Assembly (NCBI RefSeq): GCF_003008425.1
Contig: NZ_PXOQ01000007.1
Coordinates: 372,001-436,000, forward strand
DNA: 64,000 bases
Reading direction: 5' to 3'
DNA from: Aurantibacter aestuarii
GTDB taxonomy: Bacteria > Bacteroidota > Bacteroidia > Flavobacteriales > Flavobacteriaceae
The translations under genes were made by a program, and so were the position numbers. Positions 1 through 8,549 of the stretch are shown here, in pieces. Under the pieces are notes generated by a model, which had not been told where the DNA came from, did no database searches, and was given only the letters and a program-made list of their open reading frames with translations. Each line of letters begins with the position of its first letter. Position 1 is the stretch's first letter.

Positions 1-747
1 ATGACCACCAATTTCTCAGATGGTTATACAAATTTTGGTGCAGGAACTGCAATAGTAGACTCTGATGATGGTACAAGTTTTTCAGATACTTTTGGTGGCG
101 GACCTTTTACAAAGGAGTTTGTTGTTGGAGGTTATAATGGATCATCAGGAGGAACTGCAATTGCTTTAGGATCTATAGAGTATGTTGTAGATGGAACAAA
201 TGAATTGTTTTATGAAGGCGGCGGATTTAGTCCAATGGACGATTTTAGCTCGGATCTTGGAGCAGATCCATTCTCAGGTACTACAAGACGATGGGATGAT
301 GTTTATGCTGATGATTTTATTACACCTACTAACACCTATTCTAGAACTACAGGAAAATTATCTACAACCAAAGATTTAAATAAGGGATTATCTACAATAA
401 TGCAATTAAAACCAATTAGCTACAAAGACCAAATGACTATAAAAGGTAAATCAATTCCTGAAAACACAAAAGAAGACAAACTAGGTTTTTTTATTGAAGA
501 ATTATGGAGTGTACTACCAGAAGCTGTTAAAACTTCAGATTGGGTTAGTTTGGACGAATCTGGAGATAAAACTCATGTAGTTTACAATAAACCTAGTGGA
601 ATAAAATTCACACAAATAATTCCTGTTACAGTAAAAGCAATTCAAGAGCAACAAACTCAAATAGAAAATTTAAATTCTGAAGTTCAAAGTTTAAAAACTG
701 AACTTGCTCAGATTAAAGAGTTACTTTTAAATCGTTCAAAAAACTAG
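1..747 (+). CDS. Surface/fibre-like protein with S74-type chaperone C-terminus (5' end probably outside window)
   Basis: The frame is open from the first base of the window, so the ATG there may be an internal methionine and the protein may be longer. The first ~95 residues are Gly/Ser/Asp-rich and look like beta-structured fibre repeats. From RRWDDVYADDF (about residue 96) onward it resembles the intramolecular chaperone domain of tail-fibre/adhesin proteins (peptidase S74 family): a short linker, a KLGFFIEELWSVLPE block, a VTVKAIQEQQ helix, and a final heptad coiled coil that would trimerise. The usual SDxRLK autocleavage segment is replaced by TTGKLSTTKDL, so self-cleavage is doubtful. No phage genes are nearby, so a cell-surface protein is more likely than a prophage tail fibre. 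Its stop overlaps the stop of the convergent gene by 4 bp. Confidence 0.6.
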   Translation: MTTNFSDGYTNFGAGTAIVDSDDGTSFSDTFGGGPFTKEFVVGGYNGSSGGTAIALGSIEYVVDGTNELFYEGGGFSPMDDFSSDLGADPFSGTTRRWDDVYADDFITPTNTYSRTTGKLSTTKDLNKGLSTIMQLKPISYKDQMTIKGKSIPENTKEDKLGFFIEELWSVLPEAVKTSDWVSLDESGDKTHVVYNKPSGIKFTQIIPVTVKAIQEQQTQIENLNSEVQSLKTELAQIKELLLNRSKN

Positions 748-1760
748 TTATTTAATACTGTTTCAAGACATGTGATAACGGTTGTTGGACTAATAGTTCC
801 AGCAACGGTTTTATAGTTTTCTGGTACATTTTTTCCAAAAATACTAGTTGGAATTAATGGGTAATTTTCGCGGTTTGGCACTAATTGATGACTGTCTGGC
901 TGGTTAAATGGCACAAAGCCAGCATAAGGATGCGTATTTCCCCAAATGGTAATCACCTTTACACCAAACATAGCCGCTAAGTGTCCATTTCCAGAATCCA
1001 TACTTAACATGAGGTCAAGATTTGAAATTATAGCTAATTCTTGAGTAAAAGTAAATTTGCCTACCACGTTAAAGATATTGGAATCATCTTTCTCAATAAA
1101 CTCTAATTGCTCTTGCTCTTTTGTCCCACCACCAAATAACAAGATATTATAGTCTTTACTTAATAAATTAATTACAATTTTCATTTGGTCTAAGGGATAT
1201 GTTTTAGACTCGTATTGTGCAAATGGCGCAATTCCTATTAGTGGTTTGTGTTTAAATTCTTCTGGAAAACCAACTGGAAATTGTTGTGAAGGTTCTATAA
1301 TTGGATTAGTCAAATCCAATTGATAACCTAAAGCTCTAAAGACGTCTGCATATCGTTCGTGAGATGATTTTAATGGCTCAAAAATTTTTCCTGAAACTAA
1401 TGCCTTTTTTTCAGCTCTACCTTTATCAATTTGCACACATTTTGTTCCAAAAAGAAATGTTTTTAGAATATTTGTACGCAACACATTATGTAAATCGGCT
1501 ATTTCTGTAATACCTAATGCTTTTAATTGTTTTGATAACTTATATAAGCCAAAAACACCTTTATGTTCACCTTTCAAATCGGCTTTAAAAACTGATACGT
1601 TGGTGATATGTTCAAATATTGGTGCAAAAAAAGTTCGAGTTAAAACTGTAATTTTTACATCGGGATTTTTTTCGGTGAATGCCCGAAGCACAGGTACAGA
1701 AATAGCAACGTCTCCCATAGCAGAGAGACGTATTACTAAAATATGTTTTTGTAAAGGCAT
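744..1760 (-). CDS. Glycosyltransferase family 9 (heptosyltransferase-like)
   Basis: This 338-residue protein resembles ADP-heptose:LPS heptosyltransferases, cytoplasmic GT-B enzymes that build lipopolysaccharide inner core. The N-terminus carries the LSAMGDV motif (residues 12-18), the family variant of RxxxxGD. The C-terminal half has MDSGNGHLAA followed by VKVITIWGNTHP, which matches the family's donor-binding DSGxxHLA...GxTxP block. It lies 9 bp downstream of the DUF4254 gene and is probably co-transcribed with it. The actual sugar donor cannot be told from sequence. Bacteroidota often carry such genes with DUF4254, which suggests an envelope-sugar role. Confidence 0.85.
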   Translation of the reverse strand: MPLQKHILVIRLSAMGDVAISVPVLRAFTEKNPDVKITVLTRTFFAPIFEHITNVSVFKADLKGEHKGVFGLYKLSKQLKALGITEIADLHNVLRTNILKTFLFGTKCVQIDKGRAEKKALVSGKIFEPLKSSHERYADVFRALGYQLDLTNPIIEPSQQFPVGFPEEFKHKPLIGIAPFAQYESKTYPLDQMKIVINLLSKDYNILLFGGGTKEQEQLEFIEKDDSNIFNVVGKFTFTQELAIISNLDLMLSMDSGNGHLAAMFGVKVITIWGNTHPYAGFVPFNQPDSHQLVPNRENYPLIPTSIFGKNVPENYKTVAGTISPTTVITCLETVLNN

Positions 1761-1769
1761 GAAAACTGA

Positions 1770-2381
1770 CTATTTCTGACCTCTTAACACGGGATTAAGT
1801 TCGTCGTCATTATACATTTTCATTTGTTTATATACTTTCATGTATTTATCTCCATTTTCAATATCTAAAAGCAGCTCTTCTATTGCGGTACTTAAATCTA
1901 TTCTTTGTTCTAGAAGCACATCTAATTTTTTCTTACAAGCTTGCTTATGAGCTTCTGTAGCATCTGGACGTCTTGCTTCTTCGTCCATATGATAAATTTT
2001 AAGAGCCAGAATAGATAATCTATCTATTGCCCAAGCAGGACTTTCAGAATTAATCTTTGCCGAAGGTTTTGGAGTGATATGCGCGTATTTTTTTAAAAAA
2101 TAACTATCAATATACTCAACCATATCAGTTCTATCTTGGTTAGAAGCATCAATTTGTCGCTTTAACGTTAAAGCCGCTACAGGATCAATTTCTGGGTCTC
2201 TAATTATATCTTCGTAATGCCACTGTACGGTATCTATCCAACATTTTCTGAATAACAAATGCTCGATTAACTGGTCATTTTCAATATACGGATTGCTAAA
2301 CGACTGGTCTACTGTATTTATAACATGATACTTATTTATAACTTCTAAAAAAATAGCATTTGCTGTTACTGTAAAACTCAT
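1770..2381 (-). CDS. DUF4254 domain-containing protein
   Basis: This 203-residue, mostly helical cytoplasmic protein has no signal peptide or membrane segment. The whole chain matches what I recognise as the DUF4254 family of Bacteroidota, with a central SPAWAIDRLSILALKIYHM segment and a basic C-terminus. No catalytic motif is evident and its function is unknown. It is the first gene of a two-gene unit with the GT9 enzyme, and a TAnnTTTG element lies about 20 bp upstream of its ATG. The consistent pairing with a heptosyltransferase-like gene suggests a link to envelope glycan synthesis, but that is inference. Confidence 0.75.
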   Translation of the reverse strand: MSFTVTANAIFLEVINKYHVINTVDQSFSNPYIENDQLIEHLLFRKCWIDTVQWHYEDIIRDPEIDPVAALTLKRQIDASNQDRTDMVEYIDSYFLKKYAHITPKPSAKINSESPAWAIDRLSILALKIYHMDEEARRPDATEAHKQACKKKLDVLLEQRIDLSTAIEELLLDIENGDKYMKVYKQMKMYNDDELNPVLRGQK

Positions 2382-2400
2382 AGATGATGTATTTAAAACA

Positions 2401-2408
2401 CAAATATA
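2401..2408 (-). promoter_or_regulatory. Promoter -7 element upstream of the DUF4254 gene
   Basis: Read on the minus strand this is TATATTTG, an exact match to the Bacteroidota -7 consensus TAnnTTTG, 19 bp before the ATG. I see no convincing -33 TTG at the usual spacing. Confidence 0.45.
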
Positions 2409-2451
2409 CTTTAAATTAACGACTTTTTTAAGCCTTAAACTCTAGTCTAAG

Positions 2452-3372
2452 CTATATAAAAATTAAATATAGTGATAGTATTATCCACAAAACAAGTAAT
2501 ATGTTCTTAAACCATTTATCTGAATTTTTTTGAAAGTAATTAGCAGAAATAATGGCAAAAGGCATAGATAAAATTATAAATTCTGAAATCACTTTTTCAG
2601 CCTTAAAAAAGAAAACAATTACCGCAACACATAAATATATAAACACTAATTTATAAGCAGGCCACTTAACTCGTTTTCGTTTCTTAATTGATGACACATA
2701 GTAAAATGAAAACCAAACACTTAGTCCAAATATTAAAGTCAATGCTATAATAATTTGAGTATTATTATAAATAGAAAAGTCCAATCCAAGACCTTCCATA
2801 CTTAAATTAATAGAAAACCAAGTTGGATATAAAAGATATATAGCATAAACAATAATAGCAACAGATAAAAAACCAATTATAGGCAGTAACCAATAATTTA
2901 AACGCCGTTCAGAATGTAGGTAAATTGCAATTAATGGTAATATAAGAAACCAAACAGACCATATATAGCAAATTGAAGCTAAAGCAATTAATATTCCCGA
3001 GTCCAAAAGTTTTTTTATAGTATTTTTTTGAGAGGATAAACTAACCAATCGTCTTACAGAGAATAACACAAACAAGTTTGACAACAACAGTTTTGTACTA
3101 AAAAAAACTTGAGGCAAGAGCAATACAAATAAGGAAAATATAAAAACTGCAAAGGTGTTATCCTTTGAAAGAGCATTTTTAGTTACAATAAAATTTAAGG
3201 TAAATACAGTAACAAGAACTACTATAAAATTAAACACTAAATGACCAATGTTATAAAGATTTAAACTTTGAGTGTAGTAGTTAAAAACAGCAATTAAAAA
3301 AGCAAAAACCAGTATAAAAAATATAATGATATAATTAATTGGTCTAGATTTACTAAATATTGTTGTTATCAT
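2452..3372 (-). CDS. DUF6427-type polytopic membrane protein
   Basis: This 306-residue hydrophobic protein has roughly nine to ten predicted transmembrane helices, a SKSRPIN motif at residues 8-14 and a KKRKR loop near residue 231. Composition and position match the flavobacterial DUF6427 family, which commonly sits beside the small DUF6341 gene and purD. Function is unknown. Polytopic folds of this shape resemble lipid-linked sugar transferases or polymerases, but no catalytic motif supports that. It is transcribed divergently from the DUF6341 gene, whose predicted promoter overlaps this gene's first codons. Confidence 0.65.
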   Translation of the reverse strand: MITTIFSKSRPINYIIIFFILVFAFLIAVFNYYTQSLNLYNIGHLVFNFIVVLVTVFTLNFIVTKNALSKDNTFAVFIFSLFVLLLPQVFFSTKLLLSNLFVLFSVRRLVSLSSQKNTIKKLLDSGILIALASICYIWSVWFLILPLIAIYLHSERRLNYWLLPIIGFLSVAIIVYAIYLLYPTWFSINLSMEGLGLDFSIYNNTQIIIALTLIFGLSVWFSFYYVSSIKKRKRVKWPAYKLVFIYLCVAVIVFFFKAEKVISEFIILSMPFAIISANYFQKNSDKWFKNILLVLWIILSLYLIFI

Positions 3373-3392
3373 TAGTACTTTTTGTATTTTTG
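3363..3392 (+). promoter_or_regulatory. Predicted sigma-A promoter of the DUF6341 gene
   Basis: A TTG at 3363-3365 is followed after 19 bp by TATTTTTG at 3385-3392. Together these match the Bacteroidota pattern of a -33 TTG and a -7 TAnnTTTG at normal spacing. It overlaps the start codon of the divergent membrane-protein gene. Confidence 0.55.
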
Positions 3393-3440
3393 CTTTTTTA
3401 AATAAGACTTTATATCTTACAATTTATAAAATTAAACCTA

Positions 3441-3668
3441 ATGAAAGATTTATTTCAATTTATAGAAAATTTATTTACAGATGTTTTATTTGCGCCTTTT
3501 CATGCATTAAGAGCACTGGAGTTAGAAAATTGGTGGGCTGCAAATATTTTTTCTTGGATTTTTATGCTAATTGGTATGGTAGCTTTTGTATACTGGATGT
3601 TACAGTTAAAAGAGCATCATCAAAATGGTGAAGAAGACAAAAGTATTACTTCTCACTCTTTCCTATAA
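3441..3668 (+). CDS. Small DUF6341-type membrane protein
   Basis: This 75-residue protein has an amphipathic N-terminus (MKDLFQFIENLFTDVLFAPF), a conserved ALELENWWAAN segment (residues 25-35), one transmembrane helix at about residues 36-56 and an acidic tail ending in SHSFL. It matches the small flavobacterial family DUF6341. Relatives have sometimes been labelled uracil phosphoribosyltransferase, but nothing here supports that: no PRPP-binding motif is present and the chain is far too short. It has its own promoter and is followed by a strong hairpin. Function is unknown. Confidence 0.75.
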   Translation: MKDLFQFIENLFTDVLFAPFHALRALELENWWAANIFSWIFMLIGMVAFVYWMLQLKEHHQNGEEDKSITSHSFL

Positions 3669-3675
3669 TAATTTA

Positions 3676-3705
3676 ATAGGATTCGATTTATAAATCGAAT
3701 CCTAT
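3676..3705. terminator. 30-bp perfect palindrome between convergent genes (bidirectional terminator candidate)
   Basis: ATAGGATTCGATTTA is followed directly by its reverse complement, giving a 15-bp inverted repeat. It begins 8 bp after the DUF6341 stop and covers the last codons and stop of purD on the other strand. There is no long T-run, so termination would depend mainly on the hairpin. Confidence 0.6.
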
Positions 3706-4959
3706 ATCTTTTCTATAATACATCTTATCAAACTTGATTTTGTCAATACTTTGGTAAGATTTTTTTATGGCTTCTTTATAAGTATCTCCATAACTTGTAA
3801 TTGCCATGACACGACCTCCAGAAGTTACAACCTCATCTTGATCTAATTGTGCTCCGGCATGAAAAACAATGGAGTTTTCAATATCACTTAATCCTGTTAT
3901 TTTTTTAGATTTCTCATAAGATTCTGGGTAACCACCAGACACAAGCATAATAGTTGTTGCTGCACGCTCATCAACTTCAATGGTGATGTCATCTAAAGTC
4001 TGGTTAGACATAGCTTCAAATATATCTACTAAATCATTTTTTAAACGTGGTAGAACCACTTCCGTTTCTGGATCGCCCATTCTCACGTTATATTCGATTA
4101 CAAAAGGATCTTCTCCTACCTTTATTAATCCAATAAAAACAAAACCTATATAAGGTAAATTATCTTTTTGAAAACCATCTATTGTTGGTTTTACTATACG
4201 CTCTTCAATTTTATTTAAAAATTCTGGGGTAGCAAAAGGTACTGGAGAAACTGCGCCCATACCACCAGTGTTTAATCCGGTATCACCTTCACCAATACGT
4301 TTATAGTCCTTTGCAGTTGGTAAAATTTTATAGTTTTTACCATCAGTTAACACAAAACAACTTAATTCAATACCATCTAAAAATTCTTCAATAACCACCT
4401 TTTTACTTGCTGTTCCAAACTTGGCTTCTACAAGCATGTTTTTTAGCTCCAACTTAGCTTCATCTAAATCGTTTAAAATTAAAACACCTTTACCAGCCGC
4501 TAAACCATCCGCTTTAAGCACATATGGCGGCTTTAAACTTTCAAGAAATTTATAGCCTTCTTCTACAGAGTTGGCATCAAAACATTTATAAGCAGCAGTA
4601 GGAATATCGTGTCTAAACAAAAATTCTTTTGCAAAATCTTTACTGCCTTCTAACTCTGCAGCTGCTTTCTGTGGACCAATAACCGCTACATTTTTTAATG
4701 CATTATCTTCTAAAAAATAATCATGAATACCTTGTACTAAAGGGTCTTCTGGACCAACTACAACCATAGAAATTTTGTTGTTTAGCACCACCTCTTTTAT
4801 CGCTGTAAAATCGGTTACGCCAACAGGTACATTGGTAGCAATCTTTGCAGTTCCGGAATTTCCGGGAGCTACAAATAAATTTTTACATTTTGGGCTTTGC
4901 GCTAATTTCCAAGCAAAGGTATGCTCTCTTCCTCCAGATCCTAATACTAAAATATTCAT
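3688..4959 (-). CDS. purD: Phosphoribosylamine--glycine ligase (GAR synthetase)
   Basis: PurD joins glycine to 5-phosphoribosylamine using ATP, the second step of de novo purine synthesis in the cytosol. The 423-residue length is normal. The N-terminal GSGGREH (residues 7-13) is the family signature. The ATP-grasp region includes LKADGLAAGKGV and the metal-binding EYNVRMGDPETE segment. A TAnnTTTG element on the minus strand lies about 20 bp upstream. The gene is monocistronic here, its 3' end lying inside a palindrome shared with the convergent small membrane-protein gene. No other purine genes are in the window. Confidence 0.97.
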   Translation of the reverse strand: MNILVLGSGGREHTFAWKLAQSPKCKNLFVAPGNSGTAKIATNVPVGVTDFTAIKEVVLNNKISMVVVGPEDPLVQGIHDYFLEDNALKNVAVIGPQKAAAELEGSKDFAKEFLFRHDIPTAAYKCFDANSVEEGYKFLESLKPPYVLKADGLAAGKGVLILNDLDEAKLELKNMLVEAKFGTASKKVVIEEFLDGIELSCFVLTDGKNYKILPTAKDYKRIGEGDTGLNTGGMGAVSPVPFATPEFLNKIEERIVKPTIDGFQKDNLPYIGFVFIGLIKVGEDPFVIEYNVRMGDPETEVVLPRLKNDLVDIFEAMSNQTLDDITIEVDERAATTIMLVSGGYPESYEKSKKITGLSDIENSIVFHAGAQLDQDEVVTSGGRVMAITSYGDTYKEAIKKSYQSIDKIKFDKMYYRKDIGFDL

Positions 4960-4979
4960 TGTTGTGTAGTTGTTTCAGG

Positions 4980-4987
4980 CAAAAATA
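4980..4987 (-). promoter_or_regulatory. Promoter -7 element upstream of purD
   Basis: The minus-strand sequence is TATTTTTG, matching TAnnTTTG, 20 bp before the purD ATG. No clear -33 TTG was seen. Confidence 0.45.
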
Positions 4988-5056
4988 ATGGGTTTTAACT
5001 TTATAATAGAATTATTCCTTAAAGAATTAATTACATTTACTATAGATTTTTAAAAA

Positions 5057-6364
5057 ATGAAATTATTTAGTTGGTCCTTACGTTTTAATGGCTTTCCTAT
5101 GAAAAGGGCAAAAGCCGATTTTGAAGCTATAAAATCTATTCCCGAAGAAGAATTTGAAGACTATATTAATATAAAAAAACGTGCTATTTTAGATTTTCAT
5201 TTGGAGCACAATTCATTTTATAAAAATCATTTAAAAGAAATTTCTACAGAGCATTGGAATGCAATTCCTATTCTAAGTAAAAAAGATTTTCAACAACCTT
5301 TAAAACAGCGTCTAAGTGAAGGCTATCATTACAGAAACCAGTATGTAAATAAAACCTCTGGGTCTTCTGGAAATCCGTTTATTTTTGCAAAAGATAAATA
5401 TTGCCATGCACTCACCTGGAATGAATTTATGGATTGCTATTCTTGGTATGATATAGATTTAGACGATTCTTATCAAGCGCGATTTTATGGAATACCTTTA
5501 CAAAAAGTGTCTTATTATAAAGAACGTTTTAAAGACTGGTTAAGTCATCGATATCGTTTTTCGGTCTTTAATCTAAGTGCAGACGCGATGAAGGAAAACC
5601 TTAATTTATTTAAGTATCAAAAGTTTGAATACATTAACGGTTACACCAGCGCAATTGTACAATTTGCTAAGTATCTAGAGCAAGAAAACGTTATTTTATC
5701 TCAAGTTTGCCCAAGTTTAAAGTGTTGTATTGTCACTTCTGAAATGCTTTATGAGAAAGACAGACTTTTATTGGAAAAGCAGTTTAATATTCCTATTGTT
5801 AATGAATATGGTGCTGCTGAAGTAGGTTTAATTGCTTTTAAAAATCCAGATGGTACTTGGAAAGTAAATAGCGAAACTATTTTGGTTGAAATTTTGGACG
5901 AAAACAATAAAGTTTTGCCTTATGGTGAGGAAGGAAAAATCGTTATAACCTCTTTATACAATAAAGCACATCCTATTATAAGATATGAACTTGGCGACAT
6001 TGGAGTTTTAGATGAAAAAAGCACTCCTAAATATCCTATTTTAAAAACCCTATTGGGCCGAACTAGTGACTTAATTACATTACCAAGTGGAAAGAAAGCT
6101 GCTGGGCTTACATTTTATTACATTACAAAAACCGTAATAGAAGATGAAGCTCATGTTAAAGAATTTGTTATTACACAACTAGAACAAGATCTTTTTAAAA
6201 TTACTTATGTGAGCTCTGAAACATTAACAGAATTACAAAAAAAAGATATTTATAAGGCTGTAGAGACCTATCTAGAGTCTGGGCTAAGATTAGAATTTGA
6301 AAAAGTAACCGAATTAAAACGTTCGAAAAGTGGTAAACTAAAGCAGTTTACATCTTTAGTCTAA
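5057..6364 (+). CDS. CapK / phenylacetate-CoA-ligase-like adenylate-forming enzyme
   Basis: This 435-residue member of the ANL (acyl-adenylate) superfamily is of the type found in capsule loci as CapK. Visible motifs are NKTSGSSGNP (residues 98-107, the phosphate-binding loop), NEYGAAEVGLI (the aromatic/ATP-binding A5-like motif), IRYELGDIG and a C-terminal LGRTSDLI hinge. True phenylacetate degradation genes are absent. The gene sits convergently at the distal end of the glycan locus and its 3' end overlaps the GT2 gene by 9 bp. A role in activating an acyl or amino-acid substituent for the glycan is plausible, but substrate and acceptor are unknown. A weak TACATTTA element precedes the gene. 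Confidence 0.8.
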   Translation: MKLFSWSLRFNGFPMKRAKADFEAIKSIPEEEFEDYINIKKRAILDFHLEHNSFYKNHLKEISTEHWNAIPILSKKDFQQPLKQRLSEGYHYRNQYVNKTSGSSGNPFIFAKDKYCHALTWNEFMDCYSWYDIDLDDSYQARFYGIPLQKVSYYKERFKDWLSHRYRFSVFNLSADAMKENLNLFKYQKFEYINGYTSAIVQFAKYLEQENVILSQVCPSLKCCIVTSEMLYEKDRLLLEKQFNIPIVNEYGAAEVGLIAFKNPDGTWKVNSETILVEILDENNKVLPYGEEGKIVITSLYNKAHPIIRYELGDIGVLDEKSTPKYPILKTLLGRTSDLITLPSGKKAAGLTFYYITKTVIEDEAHVKEFVITQLEQDLFKITYVSSETLTELQKKDIYKAVETYLESGLRLEFEKVTELKRSKSGKLKQFTSLV

Positions 6365-7132
6365 TTTTTTTATAAATCGTGTTTTTATAAATACATGCTC
6401 TATTAAAAAAACAGTGGTTCTCCAAACCGATTGTAAGGTTGTAAAATTTAAGCCTTTCTTATAAACCCAGTAATTATATTTAACTAAACCTAATTTATTA
6501 GCAGATATGGATTGAGACCTCACTCTATAATGTGCCAAAGGTTCTAATACCCCAATTGCAGGATGTTTAGAAACTTTTAAAGCTTGTAACCAGAGCAGCC
6601 AATCTTGTCTTTTACGCAAGTTAGGTGATGTGATTTTTCCTAAACTTTTTACACTATAAATACCCGTTAAATTCCCTATATAATTACTTTTTAAAAGTTT
6701 ACTGTAGGTTAGCTTAGGTAAAGCATTAATTAAAGCTACTTTTTTAGTTCCAGATTCATTAATTTGATAGTAACTTGAAAAACATACTTCACACTGAGAG
6801 TTGAGTAAAACAGAAACTTGAATCTCTAGTTTATTTGGCAGCCATAAATCGTCCGCATCTAAAAAAGCTATAAAATCTCCAGACGCATAAGAAATCCCTA
6901 AATTTCTAGCAACTGCAGCTCCAGAATTTATAGCATTTTTAATTAATATTATTCTGGTATCTGATTCTATAAAAGGCTGTACAATTTGCAAAGTTTGATC
7001 TGTAGAAGCATCGTCAATTAAATATAGTTCCCAGTTTTTGTAAGATTGAGACTGTATACTTTTTATGCAATCGGCTATGAAGCTTGCCGAGTTAAACATT
7101 GGCGTTATAATAGAAACTAAGGGTTGTTTCAT
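6356..7132 (-). CDS. Glycosyltransferase family 2
   Basis: This GT-A fold glycosyltransferase starts VSIITPMFN and continues with LYLIDDASTDQT, then FLDADDLW, which holds the metal-binding DxD, and RQDWLLWLQA, typical of the acceptor region. I place the start at the ATG at 7130-7132, one base after the stop of the upstream gene. The longer frame to 7180 would need a TTG inside that gene and adds a non-homologous extension. The resulting 258 residues are typical for this family. It is the last minus-strand gene of the glycan locus. The transferred sugar is unknown. Confidence 0.88.
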   Translation of the reverse strand: MKQPLVSIITPMFNSASFIADCIKSIQSQSYKNWELYLIDDASTDQTLQIVQPFIESDTRIILIKNAINSGAAVARNLGISYASGDFIAFLDADDLWLPNKLEIQVSVLLNSQCEVCFSSYYQINESGTKKVALINALPKLTYSKLLKSNYIGNLTGIYSVKSLGKITSPNLRKRQDWLLWLQALKVSKHPAIGVLEPLAHYRVRSQSISANKLGLVKYNYWVYKKGLNFTTLQSVWRTTVFLIEHVFIKTRFIKKLD

Positions 7133-7133
7133 T

Positions 7134-8543
7134 TTAATACGCTTCTTTTTGACCACGAAACATATTAGTAGCTGTTTCAAAAATAATTTTTATATCTAAA
7201 AACAAGCTCCAGTTTTCAATATAAAAATTATCGTATTTGATGCGGTTTATAATATCCTCCTTAGTTTTTATTTCTCCTCTGTAACCTTTTATTTGCGCTA
7301 AACCTGTGATACCTGGCTTGACATTATGCCTAAATATAAAGTTGTATTTATTGATTTGTTTTGAATAGTCTTCAGTATAAGATAACATGTGCGGTCTTGG
7401 CCCAACAACACTCATATCTCCAACTAAGACATTGTAAAACTGAGGCATTTCATCTAAACTGGTACGTCTTAAAAATTGACCTATTTTAGTCACTCTATCG
7501 TCATTTTGAGTTACATAAGTACCTTGAACTTCTTTAACGGTTTTTAAGGATCTGAATTTATAACAGGTAAATTCTTTATAGTTTATACCATTTCTTACAT
7601 GTTTATAAAATACAGGTCCTTTAGATTCTAATTTAATTAAAATGATTAAAATTGGAGTTAACCAAGACATGACAAATAGAATTACAAAAAAAGAAAATAG
7701 GATATCGAATATTCGTTTTATGATTTTATTTAAGTCGTTATTAATTGGTACTTCCTGTAGAGAAAGTACAGGTAAATAGTTGTAAAAATCGGTTTTAAGT
7801 CTTTTTGTGATTGAGAGTTTTGATTCCTGTAAAAACTTAAGATTAAAGTGATTTAGTTCTGCAAGTTTTACTAATTCGTTTATTTCGCTTTCCGAAAATT
7901 CATCAATAGAACAGTAAATTTCATCAATACCATCTTCTGTTTTTAAATACTCAAAACAGTCCTTTGGTTTGCCTTTTAAATTTTTAAATTTGTAATCGCT
8001 AAAAGTTGCTTTAATACGATAACCTAAATCCTTTTTAATAGTTGCTAGTTTGTGCATTTCTTGTGCACTTTCAGAATTACCAATAATTACTATTTGCCTT
8101 AAGTTTCCACGCCAAATTTTTCTAAAAAATTTCAACAAATAATAACTCACAAATTTAGCTACACCAATAACTAAAAATGTGACCATTAAAAACATAATGG
8201 CTTCAAAAACTTGAATATCTATACTTCTAAATGCCCCAATAAATGCAAAAAATATAAATGTAAACGTTAAAAACTGCTGTATTAAAAGTGTTAGAATATT
8301 TATTGGTGAGGTATAGCGATAAACTTTATAAAATTTTAAAACAGAGCTCGATAAAAGCCAGAGAGCTACTGAATATAATAAAAACAAAAAGTGTTTATTA
8401 TTTAATAGCTCATTTGAGAAAAAATATAAGCTTTGCTGATTGAAATTAAAAAAGGAATACGCAAATCCGTTAATAACACAAAGGTCAAATCCAATTAATA
8501 ATGGTCTTATTACCCATGAATATCTTCCTTTTGTGTACTCCAT
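7134..8543 (-). CDS. Polyprenyl glycosylphosphotransferase (WcaJ/WbaP-like, initiating sugar transferase)
   Basis: This inner-membrane enzyme transfers a sugar-1-phosphate from a UDP-sugar to undecaprenyl phosphate and so starts glycan assembly. The 469 residues comprise four to five N-terminal membrane helices (to about residue 130), a Rossmann-like domain (VIIGNSESAQEM near residue 150), another membrane segment (about residues 280-300) and the catalytic domain. That domain carries CYKFRSLKT, RRTSLDEMPQFYNVL (Asp-Glu dyad), MSVVGPRP and VKPGITGLAQI. It lies 6 bp after the UDP-xylose synthase gene and probably shares its transcript. It is one of three initiating enzymes in the locus. Confidence 0.92.
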   Translation of the reverse strand: MEYTKGRYSWVIRPLLIGFDLCVINGFAYSFFNFNQQSLYFFSNELLNNKHFLFLLYSVALWLLSSSVLKFYKVYRYTSPINILTLLIQQFLTFTFIFFAFIGAFRSIDIQVFEAIMFLMVTFLVIGVAKFVSYYLLKFFRKIWRGNLRQIVIIGNSESAQEMHKLATIKKDLGYRIKATFSDYKFKNLKGKPKDCFEYLKTEDGIDEIYCSIDEFSESEINELVKLAELNHFNLKFLQESKLSITKRLKTDFYNYLPVLSLQEVPINNDLNKIIKRIFDILFSFFVILFVMSWLTPILIILIKLESKGPVFYKHVRNGINYKEFTCYKFRSLKTVKEVQGTYVTQNDDRVTKIGQFLRRTSLDEMPQFYNVLVGDMSVVGPRPHMLSYTEDYSKQINKYNFIFRHNVKPGITGLAQIKGYRGEIKTKEDIINRIKYDNFYIENWSLFLDIKIIFETATNMFRGQKEAY

Positions 8544-8549
8544 TTAATC

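Noticed and set aside
1-747. Prophage tail-fibre gene
   Set aside because: No integrase, capsid, terminase, portal or lysis genes are present, and the adjacent genes are conserved chromosomal genes.
3441-3668. Uracil phosphoribosyltransferase, a name sometimes attached to relatives of this small gene
   Set aside because: The protein is only 75 residues with one membrane helix and has no PRPP-binding motif.
7133-7180. N-terminal extension of the GT2 protein
   Set aside because: It would need a TTG start inside the upstream gene and has no similarity to the family. The ATG one base after the upstream stop is preferred.
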